From positions 31,442-95,441 of the IMG/VR virus record IMGVR_UViG_3300028573_000011: DNA of 64,000 bases, one strand, 5' to 3'. Of this stretch, positions 23,613 through 31,003 are shown one piece after another. Numbering within the stretch: position 1 is the stretch's first letter; each line of letters starts with the position of its first letter. Source of the DNA: a virus. The notes beneath the pieces were generated by a model. It had not been told where the DNA came from. It ran no database searches and was given only the letters and a program-made list of their open reading frames with translations. A program made the translations under genes and the position numbers.

Positions 23613-24830
23613 ATGCAGGACGCTGCGGATCTCAATGCGCTTCAGCTGCCCTTCCCGCCAGGGCCCGATGGCGGCCCTCCCCCCCTGTACGCCGAGCTCC
23701 GGCAGCGGTGCCCGGTGACCCACGTGACAACGCCGGCCGGGGACGACGTCGTGCTCCTGCTCACCGCGGACGATGCACGCTACCTCTACGAGGACCCCGA
23801 CCGGCTACTGTCCCGGAACCTGCGCAGGCCAGGCGCACCCCGGTACGTCGACGGCGCCGACCCCACGATGGTTCCGGGCACGATGATGAACGAGGACGAC
23901 CCCGAGCACCTCCGGCTACGCCGGGCGTGCGCCAGGTGGTTCACACCGCGAGCAGTGGCCGGCTACCGCGACATGCTCGTCGGCATCGCGGAGGACTTCG
24001 CGGATTCGCTGACGTCCTGCTCCAGCCCAGTGGACATCGTGCCGATACTGGCCGCTCCGCTCCCAGTCAGAGTGATCAGCAGGGTGATCGGTTTTCCCGA
24101 GGACGACGACGTCGTCCTGTCGGCCTTGTCCTCGACGATCCTGTCGACCAGCACCTCCGACGCCGAGCAACGCATCGCCGCTCGCGCTGAGTTCGTCAGC
24201 TACATCCGCGAGATCCTCGACTGGCAGCGGCGGGAGGGCCCGGCGGATACGCTGCTTGCTCACGTCACCGCAGAGAGCGACCGCGGCGCCGGCCTGACCG
24301 AGGCCGAGCTGATCCAGTCGCTGCTCACAGTGATCCTGGCCGGCCACGAAACCACCGCGCACGTAATCGCCCGCGGCGTCCTAAGATTCCTACGGACCGG
24401 CGTCTGGAGCCAACTGGCCGCCGATCCCTCGATCGTGCCGAGCGCCGTGGAGGAGCTACTCAGAATTGACGTGCCGGGCCACGGTGCGATCCTGCGCCTG
24501 ACAATGGAAGACGTCGAACTGCCATCCGGCGTGACGATACCTGCGGGGACCGGGCTCCTGGCCCCGACTGTGGTGCACAACCACGACCCGGACCGCTACC
24601 ACGATCCGGACCAGTTCGTGCTCGGCCGGGAGAGCCCCCACCTGACTTTCGGCGACGGCACCCATGTCTGTCTCGGCGAGTCCCTCGCGATCGCCGAGCT
24701 GGAGGCTGTCTTCACAATCCTCCCTCCGCGTTTCCCCGATCTCCGAGTTGCCGCTGCGCCTGACGCAGTGAGATGGAGCGATCCGACACTCAAGATCAAC
24801 GGTCCGACTCGGCTGCTGGTCGCTTGGTAG
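23613..24830 (+). CDS. Cytochrome P450, 405 aa
   Basis: Full length for a bacterial class I P450. Visible landmarks: I-helix LLTVILAGHETTAHVIARG (oxygen-activating A-G-x-E-T-T), K-helix VEELLRI, and the haem loop LTFGDGTHVCLGESLAIAEL with the ligand Cys. GGGGGA precedes ATG 23613. No ferredoxin or reductase gene is nearby, so host partners would supply electrons. Substrate is unknown. A P450 in a phage accessory region is rare and points to capture from an actinobacterial secondary-metabolism locus. Confidence 0.93.
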   Translation: MQDAADLNALQLPFPPGPDGGPPPLYAELRQRCPVTHVTTPAGDDVVLLLTADDARYLYEDPDRLLSRNLRRPGAPRYVDGADPTMVPGTMMNEDDPEHLRLRRACARWFTPRAVAGYRDMLVGIAEDFADSLTSCSSPVDIVPILAAPLPVRVISRVIGFPEDDDVVLSALSSTILSTSTSDAEQRIAARAEFVSYIREILDWQRREGPADTLLAHVTAESDRGAGLTEAELIQSLLTVILAGHETTAHVIARGVLRFLRTGVWSQLAADPSIVPSAVEELLRIDVPGHGAILRLTMEDVELPSGVTIPAGTGLLAPTVVHNHDPDRYHDPDQFVLGRESPHLTFGDGTHVCLGESLAIAELEAVFTILPPRFPDLRVAAAPDAVRWSDPTLKINGPTRLLVAW

Positions 24831-24880
24831 GACGCTGGTGCGAACAGGGCGTTGAGGCAACGAAACTCGCGTTTCTCACG

Positions 24881-25393
24881 CTAGGCAGCTCCCGAAACCG
24901 CGTCCAATCCGAGCCCCCAGGGGAACGGCTTGCTCTGGTTCCGGTCCTCGCCGAGGACGATGTCCACTCCGTCCCCACGGAGGTACGCCACCGAGCGATC
25001 AAACGCGGAATGAGCGGCCTGCCACGAATTCAGGTGGGGCAGCGCCGCCAGCGGTACTGACTTGCCGACGCCCTCTGTAATCAGGCCTAGGGCCAGAGTG
25101 TCGGCGATCCCCGCGGCCCACTTGTTGATCGTGTTGAAGGAGGCCGGAGCCACCAGGATCGCGCTCGCCGGCGGCAGGACGTCGGGCTCTCCGGGGCGCT
25201 TGTATCGGAACCGGACGGGGTGCCCCGTCAGCGCTGCTAGGGCTGGCAGTTGGTCCTCCAGCCACACCGCTGCTGTCGGTGTCAGAATCAAGCACACATC
25301 CCAGCCGCGGGCCTTCGCCCGCTCGACCAGATCAGCGATCTCAAGCACCGGCGGTGTAGCACAGCCAACGAGGTACAGAACAGGTTGAGTCAC
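24881..25393 (-). CDS. HFCD-type flavoprotein, 170 aa
   Basis: GTG 25393 overlaps the XRE stop as GTGA. The protein shows the flavoprotein/decarboxylase fold: LYLVGCATPPVLEIADLVER at the start, VCLILTPTAAVWLEDQLPAL, and the FMN-binding ILVAPASFNTINKWAAGIAD followed by GKSVPLAALPHLNS. It resembles EpiD or PPC-decarboxylase relatives. In actinobacteria such flavoproteins are often paired with XRE regulators, as here. Reaction unknown. Confidence 0.75.
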   Translation of the reverse strand: MTQPVLYLVGCATPPVLEIADLVERAKARGWDVCLILTPTAAVWLEDQLPALAALTGHPVRFRYKRPGEPDVLPPASAILVAPASFNTINKWAAGIADTLALGLITEGVGKSVPLAALPHLNSWQAAHSAFDRSVAYLRGDGVDIVLGEDRNQSKPFPWGLGLDAVSGAA

Positions 25394-26559
25394 AGGGCTA
25401 CTCCAGCGCGCAGCGCGAGTGCGCGCAAACCGCGTCCATCCGCTGGCGTCTGTTCGGTGATCAGATCGGCGATGACCGCCCGCGCCAGGTTCCATGACCG
25501 GACTGTCGCCGGGTCCTCCCGTTCGGCATCCAGCAGCAGTCGTAGGGCTGTGTCGGGTTTGCCGGCGCGCTGGGCCGAGCGGGCCGTGTCCACCAGGTGG
25601 TGGATACGACGCTCCCTGGGCAACGCGGCGTAGCCGCGGGGATCGATCTGCATGACAGCCTGGAGGGCCTGGTCGTAGAGACCGAGATCGCCAAGTATCG
25701 AAGCCTCGTAGACCGAGACGTTGGTGATGTTGAACGTGCTCAGGCGGTGGTTCGCATCGGGGGCGATCAGCGCAGCCAGAGCGCGGCCTTGCTCGATCAT
25801 CAGGGTCGCCAGCCCGGGATCGGGAAGGCTGCCCGCCGCGTAGGCCGCCTTCAGGTACACCATCCCGAGCGCAGACACCCCGTCGTCTCCCAGCCCGCGC
25901 AGATCGCCCCCGTACCGATCGATGACGTCCTGAGCCAGTCCGAGGCCGACGTCCGGGCGTCCCGATGCGGTGGCGGCGTAGACGGCGCTCTGGGTAGCGA
26001 GCGCAATCCCGATGGGGTCGCCCGCGGCTTCGGCCTTCAACACGCCCTCGTGGCCGGCTGCCCATCCGCCCACCGCGTCGCCGAGCGTGGTGAGCGTGAC
26101 AGCGGCCAGGTGGCAGACATCGGCGAGCTGCGCGAGCGCGCGCGGCTCCCCAGCGCCGCCCTCGCGGGCCCGGGCCGCGTTGATCAGGCGCGGCAGCAGG
26201 GCCACCGCGTCGTGCCAGCGTCCTGCGTGGAACGCGTGGTAGCCGTATGTGGTCTGTTGGAGGACGTCGAGTCCCGGGTCCTGTTGTGCGGCCGGGGTGA
26301 GCAGAGCGGCCCTGACCTCGTCTGCGGACGTGTCGTCACTACCGTCCGGGTCGTCGTCGACGAGGACGGCCAGTGGAACAGCGAGGGTGCGAGCCAGGCT
26401 TTTCAGCACGCTGAGACGCGGGTCGGTCTGGAGGCCGCCGCCCTCGAAGCTCTTGACCCACGGCAGGCTCATACCGAGCGCGGTCGCGAGCTGTTGCTGC
26501 GTCAGGCCGCGCTGAACCCGCAGTGCCTTGACACGTGGTCCGATACCGAGCTCTGCCAT
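25390..26559 (-). CDS. XRE-family regulator with TPR-like domain, 389 aa
   Basis: Start at ATG 26559 (MAELGIGPRVKALRVQRG), immediately after an operator-like palindrome. The HTH at about residues 8-65 includes LTQQQLATALGMSLPWVKSF. The rest is alpha-helical with TPR-like repeats (TTYGYHAFHAGRWHDAVALL, LGLYDQALQAVM, TARSAQRAGKPDTALRLL), as in large actinobacterial XRE regulators. Coupled to the flavoprotein by GTGA. Possibly a leaderless transcript, because a TATACC hexamer lies eight bases before the ATG. Confidence 0.82.
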   Translation of the reverse strand: MAELGIGPRVKALRVQRGLTQQQLATALGMSLPWVKSFEGGGLQTDPRLSVLKSLARTLAVPLAVLVDDDPDGSDDTSADEVRAALLTPAAQQDPGLDVLQQTTYGYHAFHAGRWHDAVALLPRLINAARAREGGAGEPRALAQLADVCHLAAVTLTTLGDAVGGWAAGHEGVLKAEAAGDPIGIALATQSAVYAATASGRPDVGLGLAQDVIDRYGGDLRGLGDDGVSALGMVYLKAAYAAGSLPDPGLATLMIEQGRALAALIAPDANHRLSTFNITNVSVYEASILGDLGLYDQALQAVMQIDPRGYAALPRERRIHHLVDTARSAQRAGKPDTALRLLLDAEREDPATVRSWNLARAVIADLITEQTPADGRGLRALALRAGVAL

Positions 26560-26567
26560 ATCAAGAC

Positions 26568-26586
26568 GGTATAGGACTCGTATACC
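26568..26586. promoter_or_regulatory. 19-bp operator for the XRE gene
   Basis: GGTATAGGACTCGTATACC is a near-perfect palindrome, with one mismatched pair beside the centre, ending nine bases before the XRE start codon. It overlaps the probable -10 (TATACC) and lies between the divergent XRE and 89-residue genes. Autoregulation by the XRE protein is the simplest reading. Confidence 0.6.
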
Positions 26587-26643
26587 CACGGTGAGCGTCT
26601 TTGCCGATACCGTCCAAACTACCAGGTCAGAGCGGAGGGCGCC

Positions 26644-26913
26644 GTGGTGGACGAGCTCGAACAATGGCGCGTTGAAGGACGCGTGGCCAGGGCTGTCAAG
26701 AACGTGCAGGAGTCCCTCACGCGGCTGCAAGCCGACGGGCAGGAACTCGCCACCGCCGTCAACGAGGCCCGCGCCCTCGGCATTTCGCCTCAGCACGCTG
26801 GGTCGAGTGCCCTGTCCTGGTGCTGGTTTGGGAATGGCTGCGCACAACGTATGGCCCCACCTCGACGAGGAGAGCATGATGCCCCCGCCCCTACGTCAAC
26901 TTGCACGCGATGA
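26644..26913 (+). CDS. Hypothetical protein divergent from XRE, 89 aa
   Basis: GTG 26644 starts a charged helical protein (VVDELEQWRVEGRVARAVKN, VQESLTRLQADGQELATAV). The last 35 residues look unlike a natural domain and overlap the next gene by 38 bases, so a shortened ancestor or frameshift near codon 50 is possible. It shares the bidirectional promoter region with the XRE gene. Confidence 0.5.
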   Translation: MVDELEQWRVEGRVARAVKNVQESLTRLQADGQELATAVNEARALGISPQHAGSSALSWCWFGNGCAQRMAPPRRGEHDAPAPTSTCTR

Positions 26914-27076
26914 ATCCGGCCGCATCGGCGAGATCATGGGATCTCCCCAGCCCAACTCGCGTCTCGTCGCGCTGCGCCCTCCCGGCGGTGGCCTCGAATG
27001 GAATGTCCCTGAGGAGTCCATCACACGGGTTGATATCGACGGGAACCCGCTTCAGTCGCCCCAGGACGATGCATGA
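26876..27076 (+). CDS. Small protein of the XRE/flavoprotein locus, 66 aa
   Basis: ATG 26876 follows GAGGAGA. The protein (MMPPPLRQLARDESGRIGEI, then LVALRPPGGGLEWNVPEES) is a compact beta protein of a type I recall as common next to XRE and flavoprotein genes in Streptomyces. Its stop overlaps the next start as ATGA. Function unknown. Confidence 0.6.
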   Translation: MMPPPLRQLARDESGRIGEIMGSPQPNSRLVALRPPGGGLEWNVPEESITRVDIDGNPLQSPQDDA

Positions 27077-27372
27077 GCCAGCGACCGACGCCTGACGACG
27101 TCACCCTCTTCGGCGGTCGCCAAACGTGCCGTGCTGATCGCCTGGCCGTCGGCACATGTATCTCAGCTGGCTGGACCTGTGGGCCCATCGCCGAGCTGCG
27201 CCGCGGCGTACCCATCACTCACGAAGGCGAGGTCGTCCAACGTGTCAGTGCACGTATCAAGGACGATGACCAGTGGCATACCTGGTGGCCCGGTGACCGC
27301 GTCTACCTCGAGCCCCCGGCTCACCTGCTCCCGCTCCTGGCGCCGCCTGCCGCGCCCACGATGCCATCGTAG
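27073..27372 (+). CDS. Small protein of the XRE/flavoprotein locus, 99 aa
   Basis: Begins MSQRPTPDDVTLFGGRQ and carries ITHEGEVVQRVSARIKDDDQ and WHTWWPGDRVYLEPP, a beta-rich core with conserved-looking Trp residues. Two Cys (TCRAD, TCGPI) may bind metal. Coupled by ATGA to the 66-residue gene. Function unknown. The following 162 bases to the lysis operon hold only a terminator. Confidence 0.6.
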   Translation: MSQRPTPDDVTLFGGRQTCRADRLAVGTCISAGWTCGPIAELRRGVPITHEGEVVQRVSARIKDDDQWHTWWPGDRVYLEPPAHLLPLLAPPAAPTMPS

Positions 27373-27490
27373 CCGGACGTAAGTCTGTGCCGCCGGGCTC
27401 GTCTTCGTCCAGCGAGTTTCCAACTACGACGACTACGGCTGGCCAACAAGCGCGTTGGGCGGCTTGGTGGCCGGGAACGCAAAGAAGCCG

Positions 27491-27519
27491 CCCGCCCTCC
27501 CCTTGACGGGGAGGGCGGG
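27491..27519. terminator. Strong terminator at the end of the lysis operon
   Basis: CCCGCCCTCCCC pairs perfectly (12 bp) with GGGGAGGGCGGG around a TTGAC loop. On the minus strand it lies 16 bases past the last lysis gene and is followed by a T-containing stretch (GGCTTCTTTGCG). It can also stop rightward transcription from the accessory island, so it insulates the two. Confidence 0.8.
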
Positions 27520-27534
27520 CGATGCAGTGGTTTG

Positions 27535-28221
27535 CTATGAGCGCGGACGCTCCGGCGGGAATGCCAGCGCGCCGAACAGGAGCAGGAGGGGCCAGGCGGG
27601 TACGCCTTGCTCGTGGGTATCGGCAGCTCGGATCGCGGCTGGGGACGCTGACGGCGTGCCGGGGTCGGATGCCTCGCAGACCACCGCGGCGTGCTCGTTG
27701 ATCGTCTCCGGCGTCGCGGTGTAGCCGTCAGGACATTGGGGCCCGGCGGGCCCGGACGGTCCGGTAGGGCCCGGGTTCCCGGCGGGGCCCTGTTCGCCGG
27801 CCGGGCCCGATGGCCCCGGCGGTCCAGGCTCGCCTTCCGCGCCGGCGGGACCGGCAGCTCCTTCCGCGCCGGTCGGTCCGGCTGGCCCGGCCGGGCCCGG
27901 AGATCCCGCTGGGCCCGCTGTTCCCGGCGCGCCGGATGGGCCAGCAGCGCCGGCGGGACCGGATTGGATCCGCTCGATGATCTGCTGTGGGGCGGGCTGG
28001 GATGGTGCGATCCCGTGCTGCTTCAGCTGTTCCTGGGCTCCGGTCAGGTTCACGGACAGGTCGGAGATCGTCTGGGCCTGGCGTGTTTGCTGCTGGCGCA
28101 GCCCTTGCAGCTGGTGCGAGGCCGCGCCGAGTTCGGCCAGCATGAAGCCCAGCACGATGCCCACGGCCGTGACCAGGACGGCCACGACCGCGTTCCACCA
28201 GTGGCGGCGGATCCAGTCCAT
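27535..28221 (-). CDS. Collagen-repeat membrane protein of the lysis region, 228 aa
   Basis: Topology in order: basic N-terminus, membrane helix at about residues 11-30 ([19 protein letters not shown]), Gln-rich coiled coil to about 85, 25 uninterrupted Gly-x-y triplets at 88-162, a Cys-flanked segment (163-182), and a hydrophobic stretch at 210-222 ([12 protein letters not shown]). It is the last gene of the lysis operon. A triple helix outside the membrane could span the cell wall or act as a spanin-like or holin-associated element. No homologous function is known to me. Confidence 0.75.
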   Translation of the reverse strand: MDWIRRHWWNAVVAVLVTAVGIVLGFMLAELGAASHQLQGLRQQQTRQAQTISDLSVNLTGAQEQLKQHGIAPSQPAPQQIIERIQSGPAGAAGPSGAPGTAGPAGSPGPAGPAGPTGAEGAAGPAGAEGEPGPPGPSGPAGEQGPAGNPGPTGPSGPAGPQCPDGYTATPETINEHAAVVCEASDPGTPSASPAAIRAADTHEQGVPAWPLLLLFGALAFPPERPRS

Positions 28222-28586
28222 CAGTGGATGCCCTTCGACTGCCCCAGGAGCGTAACGACCACCAGCGCGAGCGCGGCCAGCGCGCTGATCAGCCCGATGG
28301 CCTTCTGCCAGGTGAGCTCCGCGCGAGAGCTGGTCTCGTCGCGGAGATCACGGATCTCTTTGCGTACTTCGTCAACGTCGCCGGACAGCGTCTGCCCGAG
28401 GTCCTTCGTGCTCTGCTCCACGCGCGCGATGTGCTCCACGAGCGCCTTGTGCTGGACGTTCCAGAGGGCGACCGGTAGGAGTTCGGTAGCCAGCCGCGTG
28501 ATCTGTGCCGCGAGGGCCTGGTCTGCGGTTTCCAGCCGAGCGATGGCGCGGCCGGCTTCGCGCGGGGTCAGCCCGTCGTCGGTCAC
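28221..28586 (-). CDS. Probable holin-like coiled-coil membrane protein, 121 aa
   Basis: Helical coiled coil over residues 10-95 ([38 protein letters not shown]) then one C-terminal membrane helix ([20 protein letters not shown]) and a short basic tail. Tail-anchored proteins of this shape sit beside endolysin genes in many actinophages and are candidates for holin or antiholin. Coupled by ATGA to the collagen-repeat gene. Confidence 0.6.
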   Translation of the reverse strand: MTDDGLTPREAGRAIARLETADQALAAQITRLATELLPVALWNVQHKALVEHIARVEQSTKDLGQTLSGDVDEVRKEIRDLRDETSSRAELTWQKAIGLISALAALALVVVTLLGQSKGIH

Positions 28587-28603
28587 CAGATCTCCAGACG
28601 CGG

Positions 28604-29578
28604 TTACGGGGTGGCTAAGGCTGTGGCCAGGTGCGCGACGACGGCGGTCGCGATCTGGTCCGCGGTTGCCCCGGCAATCAGCAGCGGGGCCAGTGCGGCG
28701 GCCAGCGCCTTCGCGTCGACGGCCGGGGGCTGCTGGATCTTGACGGCCAGTGCGTTGACGGCGTCGCGGGCCTGCTTGGCGTACAGGGCCGCGGCCCGGG
28801 CGCCGCCGTCGGCCCAGATCAGCGCGGCGTCGTCGTCGAACTGGCCATTCGCCGGGAAGTCAGCCGCGATCTCCGGCCACTTCTGGCCGATGGTGGCTGG
28901 GATGGTGCCCATGAGGTCTCCGGAGGTGGTGGCGGTCGCTGTCGGCGTTTCCGCGCTGAGGAGGGTGAGGAGTTGCGCGACGGTGCCCCGGAAGGCGTTG
29001 TAGTCGAGCGCGCGACCGCCGTCGGTGGCCTGGTTGGTGTACTGGTACAGCGCGGGGGTCACACCGCCGTAGGCGTTCCAGCCCGAGGCCTTGTCCCCGG
29101 GGTACAGGTGCGTGGGGCTGCCGGCCCCCCCGGGGTAGGCCGAGGAGATGAGTCCCAGGCCGCGCGAGGTCAGGCCGCTCAGGCTCGGCGACCCGAGCTC
29201 CTGCCAGTACCAGTGCGGGAGGTAGACCAGGCGCAGCCGCAGTCCCGCCGCCTTCGCCGCGTCGGCGTAGGCCAGCACCTGGCTCAGGGTGGGTTTGGAC
29301 GAGCCGGACGGCTCGACGTCGAGCATGCCCGGCAGGGTCGGGTCGCCCACACACGCCTTGGTGTGCGCGATCTGCGCCGGGACGCTCTCGCTGGTCAGGA
29401 AGTGGTACCAGACGAAGGGCCGCTTCAGGCTCGCGGCCTGCCGCCGCCAGCCCTGGTACGCGGAGTCGGTGTAGTACGTGCCCTCGCTCGCCTTGGCGAT
29501 GACGAAGGAGGCGGCCGCGAGGCGCGACAGGTCCAGCCCGGCCTGATAGGCGGAGATGTCGGGTCCGTGGATCGTCAC
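28604..29578 (-). CDS. GH25 endolysin, 324 aa
   Basis: Start GTG 29578 overlaps the upstream stop as GTGA. The N-terminal 200 residues are a GH25 lysozyme: start IHGPDISAYQAGLDLSRLAA, catalytic-type LPGMLDVEPSG with the acidic pair, and YQYTNQATDGGRALDYNAFR near the domain end. The first 15 residues lack a signal peptide. The C-terminal 100 residues are an Ala-rich helical region (GQFDDDAALIWADGGARAAA) that may aid wall binding. It cuts the glycan strand of host peptidoglycan. Confidence 0.9.
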   Translation of the reverse strand: MTIHGPDISAYQAGLDLSRLAAASFVIAKASEGTYYTDSAYQGWRRQAASLKRPFVWYHFLTSESVPAQIAHTKACVGDPTLPGMLDVEPSGSSKPTLSQVLAYADAAKAAGLRLRLVYLPHWYWQELGSPSLSGLTSRGLGLISSAYPGGAGSPTHLYPGDKASGWNAYGGVTPALYQYTNQATDGGRALDYNAFRGTVAQLLTLLSAETPTATATTSGDLMGTIPATIGQKWPEIAADFPANGQFDDDAALIWADGGARAAALYAKQARDAVNALAVKIQQPPAVDAKALAAALAPLLIAGATADQIATAVVAHLATALATP

Positions 29579-29904
29579 GGCGTGGCCTCCTGGGGCGGTT
29601 CGTCTCCTGCTGCGGGAAAAGGCCCTGCGAGTCGTGCGGCGGCGGCGATCCCGGCGGCCGAGATGCGGGCGGGGACCCGGGGATGGTGCCGCTTGCAGGT
29701 CTTGAACGGTGTGCCCGGGACCGGGTGGATGGCTGGCCGCCAGCAGCGCTTCGGGTGGTCCACGTGGCAGAGGTGCCGCTTGTAGTGGGCGGCAAGGGTG
29801 CCGATGATGGCGAGTTCGCCGAGGTCGGAGCCCATGCCGGACCACCACATGTACCAGTAGCCTGATCCGCTGTCCAGGCCGAGCACGTGCGCGAGCCAGT
29901 TCAC
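29575..29904 (-). CDS. Conserved actinophage membrane/lysis-region protein, 109 aa
   Basis: A hydrophobic start (YWYMWWSGMGSDLGELAIIG) leads to a Cys/His cluster (HLCHVDHPKRCW, GTPFKTCKRHHP). I recall proteins with the order membrane helix, D-L-G-E-x-x-I-I-G, then C-x-H and G-T-P-x-x-x-C-x-x-H-H next to actinophage endolysin genes. It may be a membrane zinc protein of lysis or entry. Coupled to both neighbours. Confidence 0.65.
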   Translation of the reverse strand: MNWLAHVLGLDSGSGYWYMWWSGMGSDLGELAIIGTLAAHYKRHLCHVDHPKRCWRPAIHPVPGTPFKTCKRHHPRVPARISAAGIAAAARLAGPFPAAGDEPPQEATP

Positions 29905-30347
29905 GCCGGCTCGTCTCTGGCCGGCACGAACTCGGCCGCGGCGTCAGAGCCGTCGCGTCGCCACCGGTTGGCCTCCCAGAGCGCCGCAGGCAGCACGTGG
30001 ATGCCGTAGTGGGTCCGGTGGTGCGCCGCGCACAGCACCTCCAGGTTCCCCGGGGACTCAGCCCAGGCCTGGAAATCCTCGTCGGAGTTGAAGTGCAGCC
30101 CCAGGGCTCGTTCGATCTTGTGCGGGTCGGTGTGGTTGATCTGGGAGAACTCCACGTGGGTGTGGTGGAGCTCCGGCGTGCCGTCGCAGAGGTCGTCGTC
30201 GATGACACACTTCCACAGGCCCTGGCGCTTCAGCCGGGCCTTCGCGGCTTCGAACAGGTGGTAATGGGGGTCGTTCTCGCGCGGGGCGTGTTCGGGGATG
30301 TGCGTCAGCAGATGCACTGTCTGGCGCTGGTCGTGGGCCGCGGTCAT
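29901..30347 (-). CDS. HNH-like endonuclease, 148 aa
   Basis: Segments PELHHTHVEFSQINHTD and GNLEVLCAAHHRTHYGIH supply the His-His and terminal His of an HNH fold; a C-x-x-D pair precedes (KCVIDDDLCDG). It may be a free-standing nuclease or a nicking factor. It separates the tip protein gene from the lysis genes, a frequent site for HNH insertions. The start at ATG 30347 is reasonable. Confidence 0.65.
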   Translation of the reverse strand: MTAAHDQRQTVHLLTHIPEHAPRENDPHYHLFEAAKARLKRQGLWKCVIDDDLCDGTPELHHTHVEFSQINHTDPHKIERALGLHFNSDEDFQAWAESPGNLEVLCAAHHRTHYGIHVLPAALWEANRWRRDGSDAAAEFVPARDEPA

Positions 30348-30386
30348 CGTGGTCCTGCCTGGAATTCGACTGTGGAGAGAACTTGG

Positions 30387-30923
30387 CTACGAATGCAGCC
30401 AGAACAGCGTGAAAGTCGATGTGATGTCCGAAGACGTGAAGGTGTTCAGCGGGCTTCCAGTGCTTTGCGACACGTACAGTTCGACATAGTCTCCTACGTT
30501 CAGGAAGACGGGCATCGAAACTGCCGGATATGCGGTTGCGTTTCCTGTGGACACCGGTGGTGCAAAGGTCGTGGTCCCCTGGATCACCGTGCCGTTCTTC
30601 GCGAACTTCACGCCTCGTGCGCTCGTACTGCTCGACGCGAAAGCGCCGCATCCAGCAAGCATGTACCAGCCGGCCACCTGGGCCGTGATCCTGGTGTTGT
30701 TGACCGAGTTGCTGTGCTGATTGTCGGTATCGAGATTCGATCCGTCATAGTTGACCGGAGCCCAGATGCCGCTGGGGATGGACTGTGTGGCGATCTGATA
30801 CACGGAGGCGGCCGGAACCGCTGTCAGAAAAGAGTTGCTGGCGGCAGGGCCCGCATTCCACAGAGCACCGGTCACCAGATTTCCCGGGGCTTGGTTTGCA
30901 CTGACGGGGACTGTCCGGGGCAC
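30387..30923 (-). CDS. C1q-like tail tip protein, 178 aa
   Basis: GTG 30923 follows AGGAGG at seven bases. After a short N-terminal arm (SIPSGIWAPVNYDGSNLDT), a jelly-roll with C1q/TNF-like features is seen: NNTRITAQVAGWYMLAGCGA, GVKFAKNGTVIQG and MPVFLNVGDYVELYVSQS. Such trimers form receptor-binding tips. It has its own strong ribosome site and lies after a terminator-like hairpin, so it is probably expressed from its own promoter. Confidence 0.7.
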   Translation of the reverse strand: MPRTVPVSANQAPGNLVTGALWNAGPAASNSFLTAVPAASVYQIATQSIPSGIWAPVNYDGSNLDTDNQHSNSVNNTRITAQVAGWYMLAGCGAFASSSTSARGVKFAKNGTVIQGTTTFAPPVSTGNATAYPAVSMPVFLNVGDYVELYVSQSTGSPLNTFTSSDITSTFTLFWLHS

Positions 30924-30962
30924 GATACCCTCCTTTTTCTGTATTTCGCCGCAGGCACAAAT

Positions 30963-30989
30963 GCGCCCCGCACGGCATGTGCGGGGCGC
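30963..30989 (-). terminator. Hairpin after the LamG tail gene
   Basis: GCGCCCCGCAC pairs perfectly (11 bp) with GTGCGGGGCGC around GGCAT, 14 bases past the stop of the large tail protein and 40 bases before the tip protein. It separates the two transcripts or sets their ratio. Confidence 0.65.
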
Positions 30990-31003
30990 TGAAGTGCTTG
31001 GGA

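Noticed and set aside
26876-27372. A toxin-antitoxin pair formed by the 66- and 99-residue genes
   Set aside because: The pair is coupled like a TA module, but neither protein has a toxin fold or antitoxin DNA-binding motif, and similar proteins go with XRE/flavoprotein loci.
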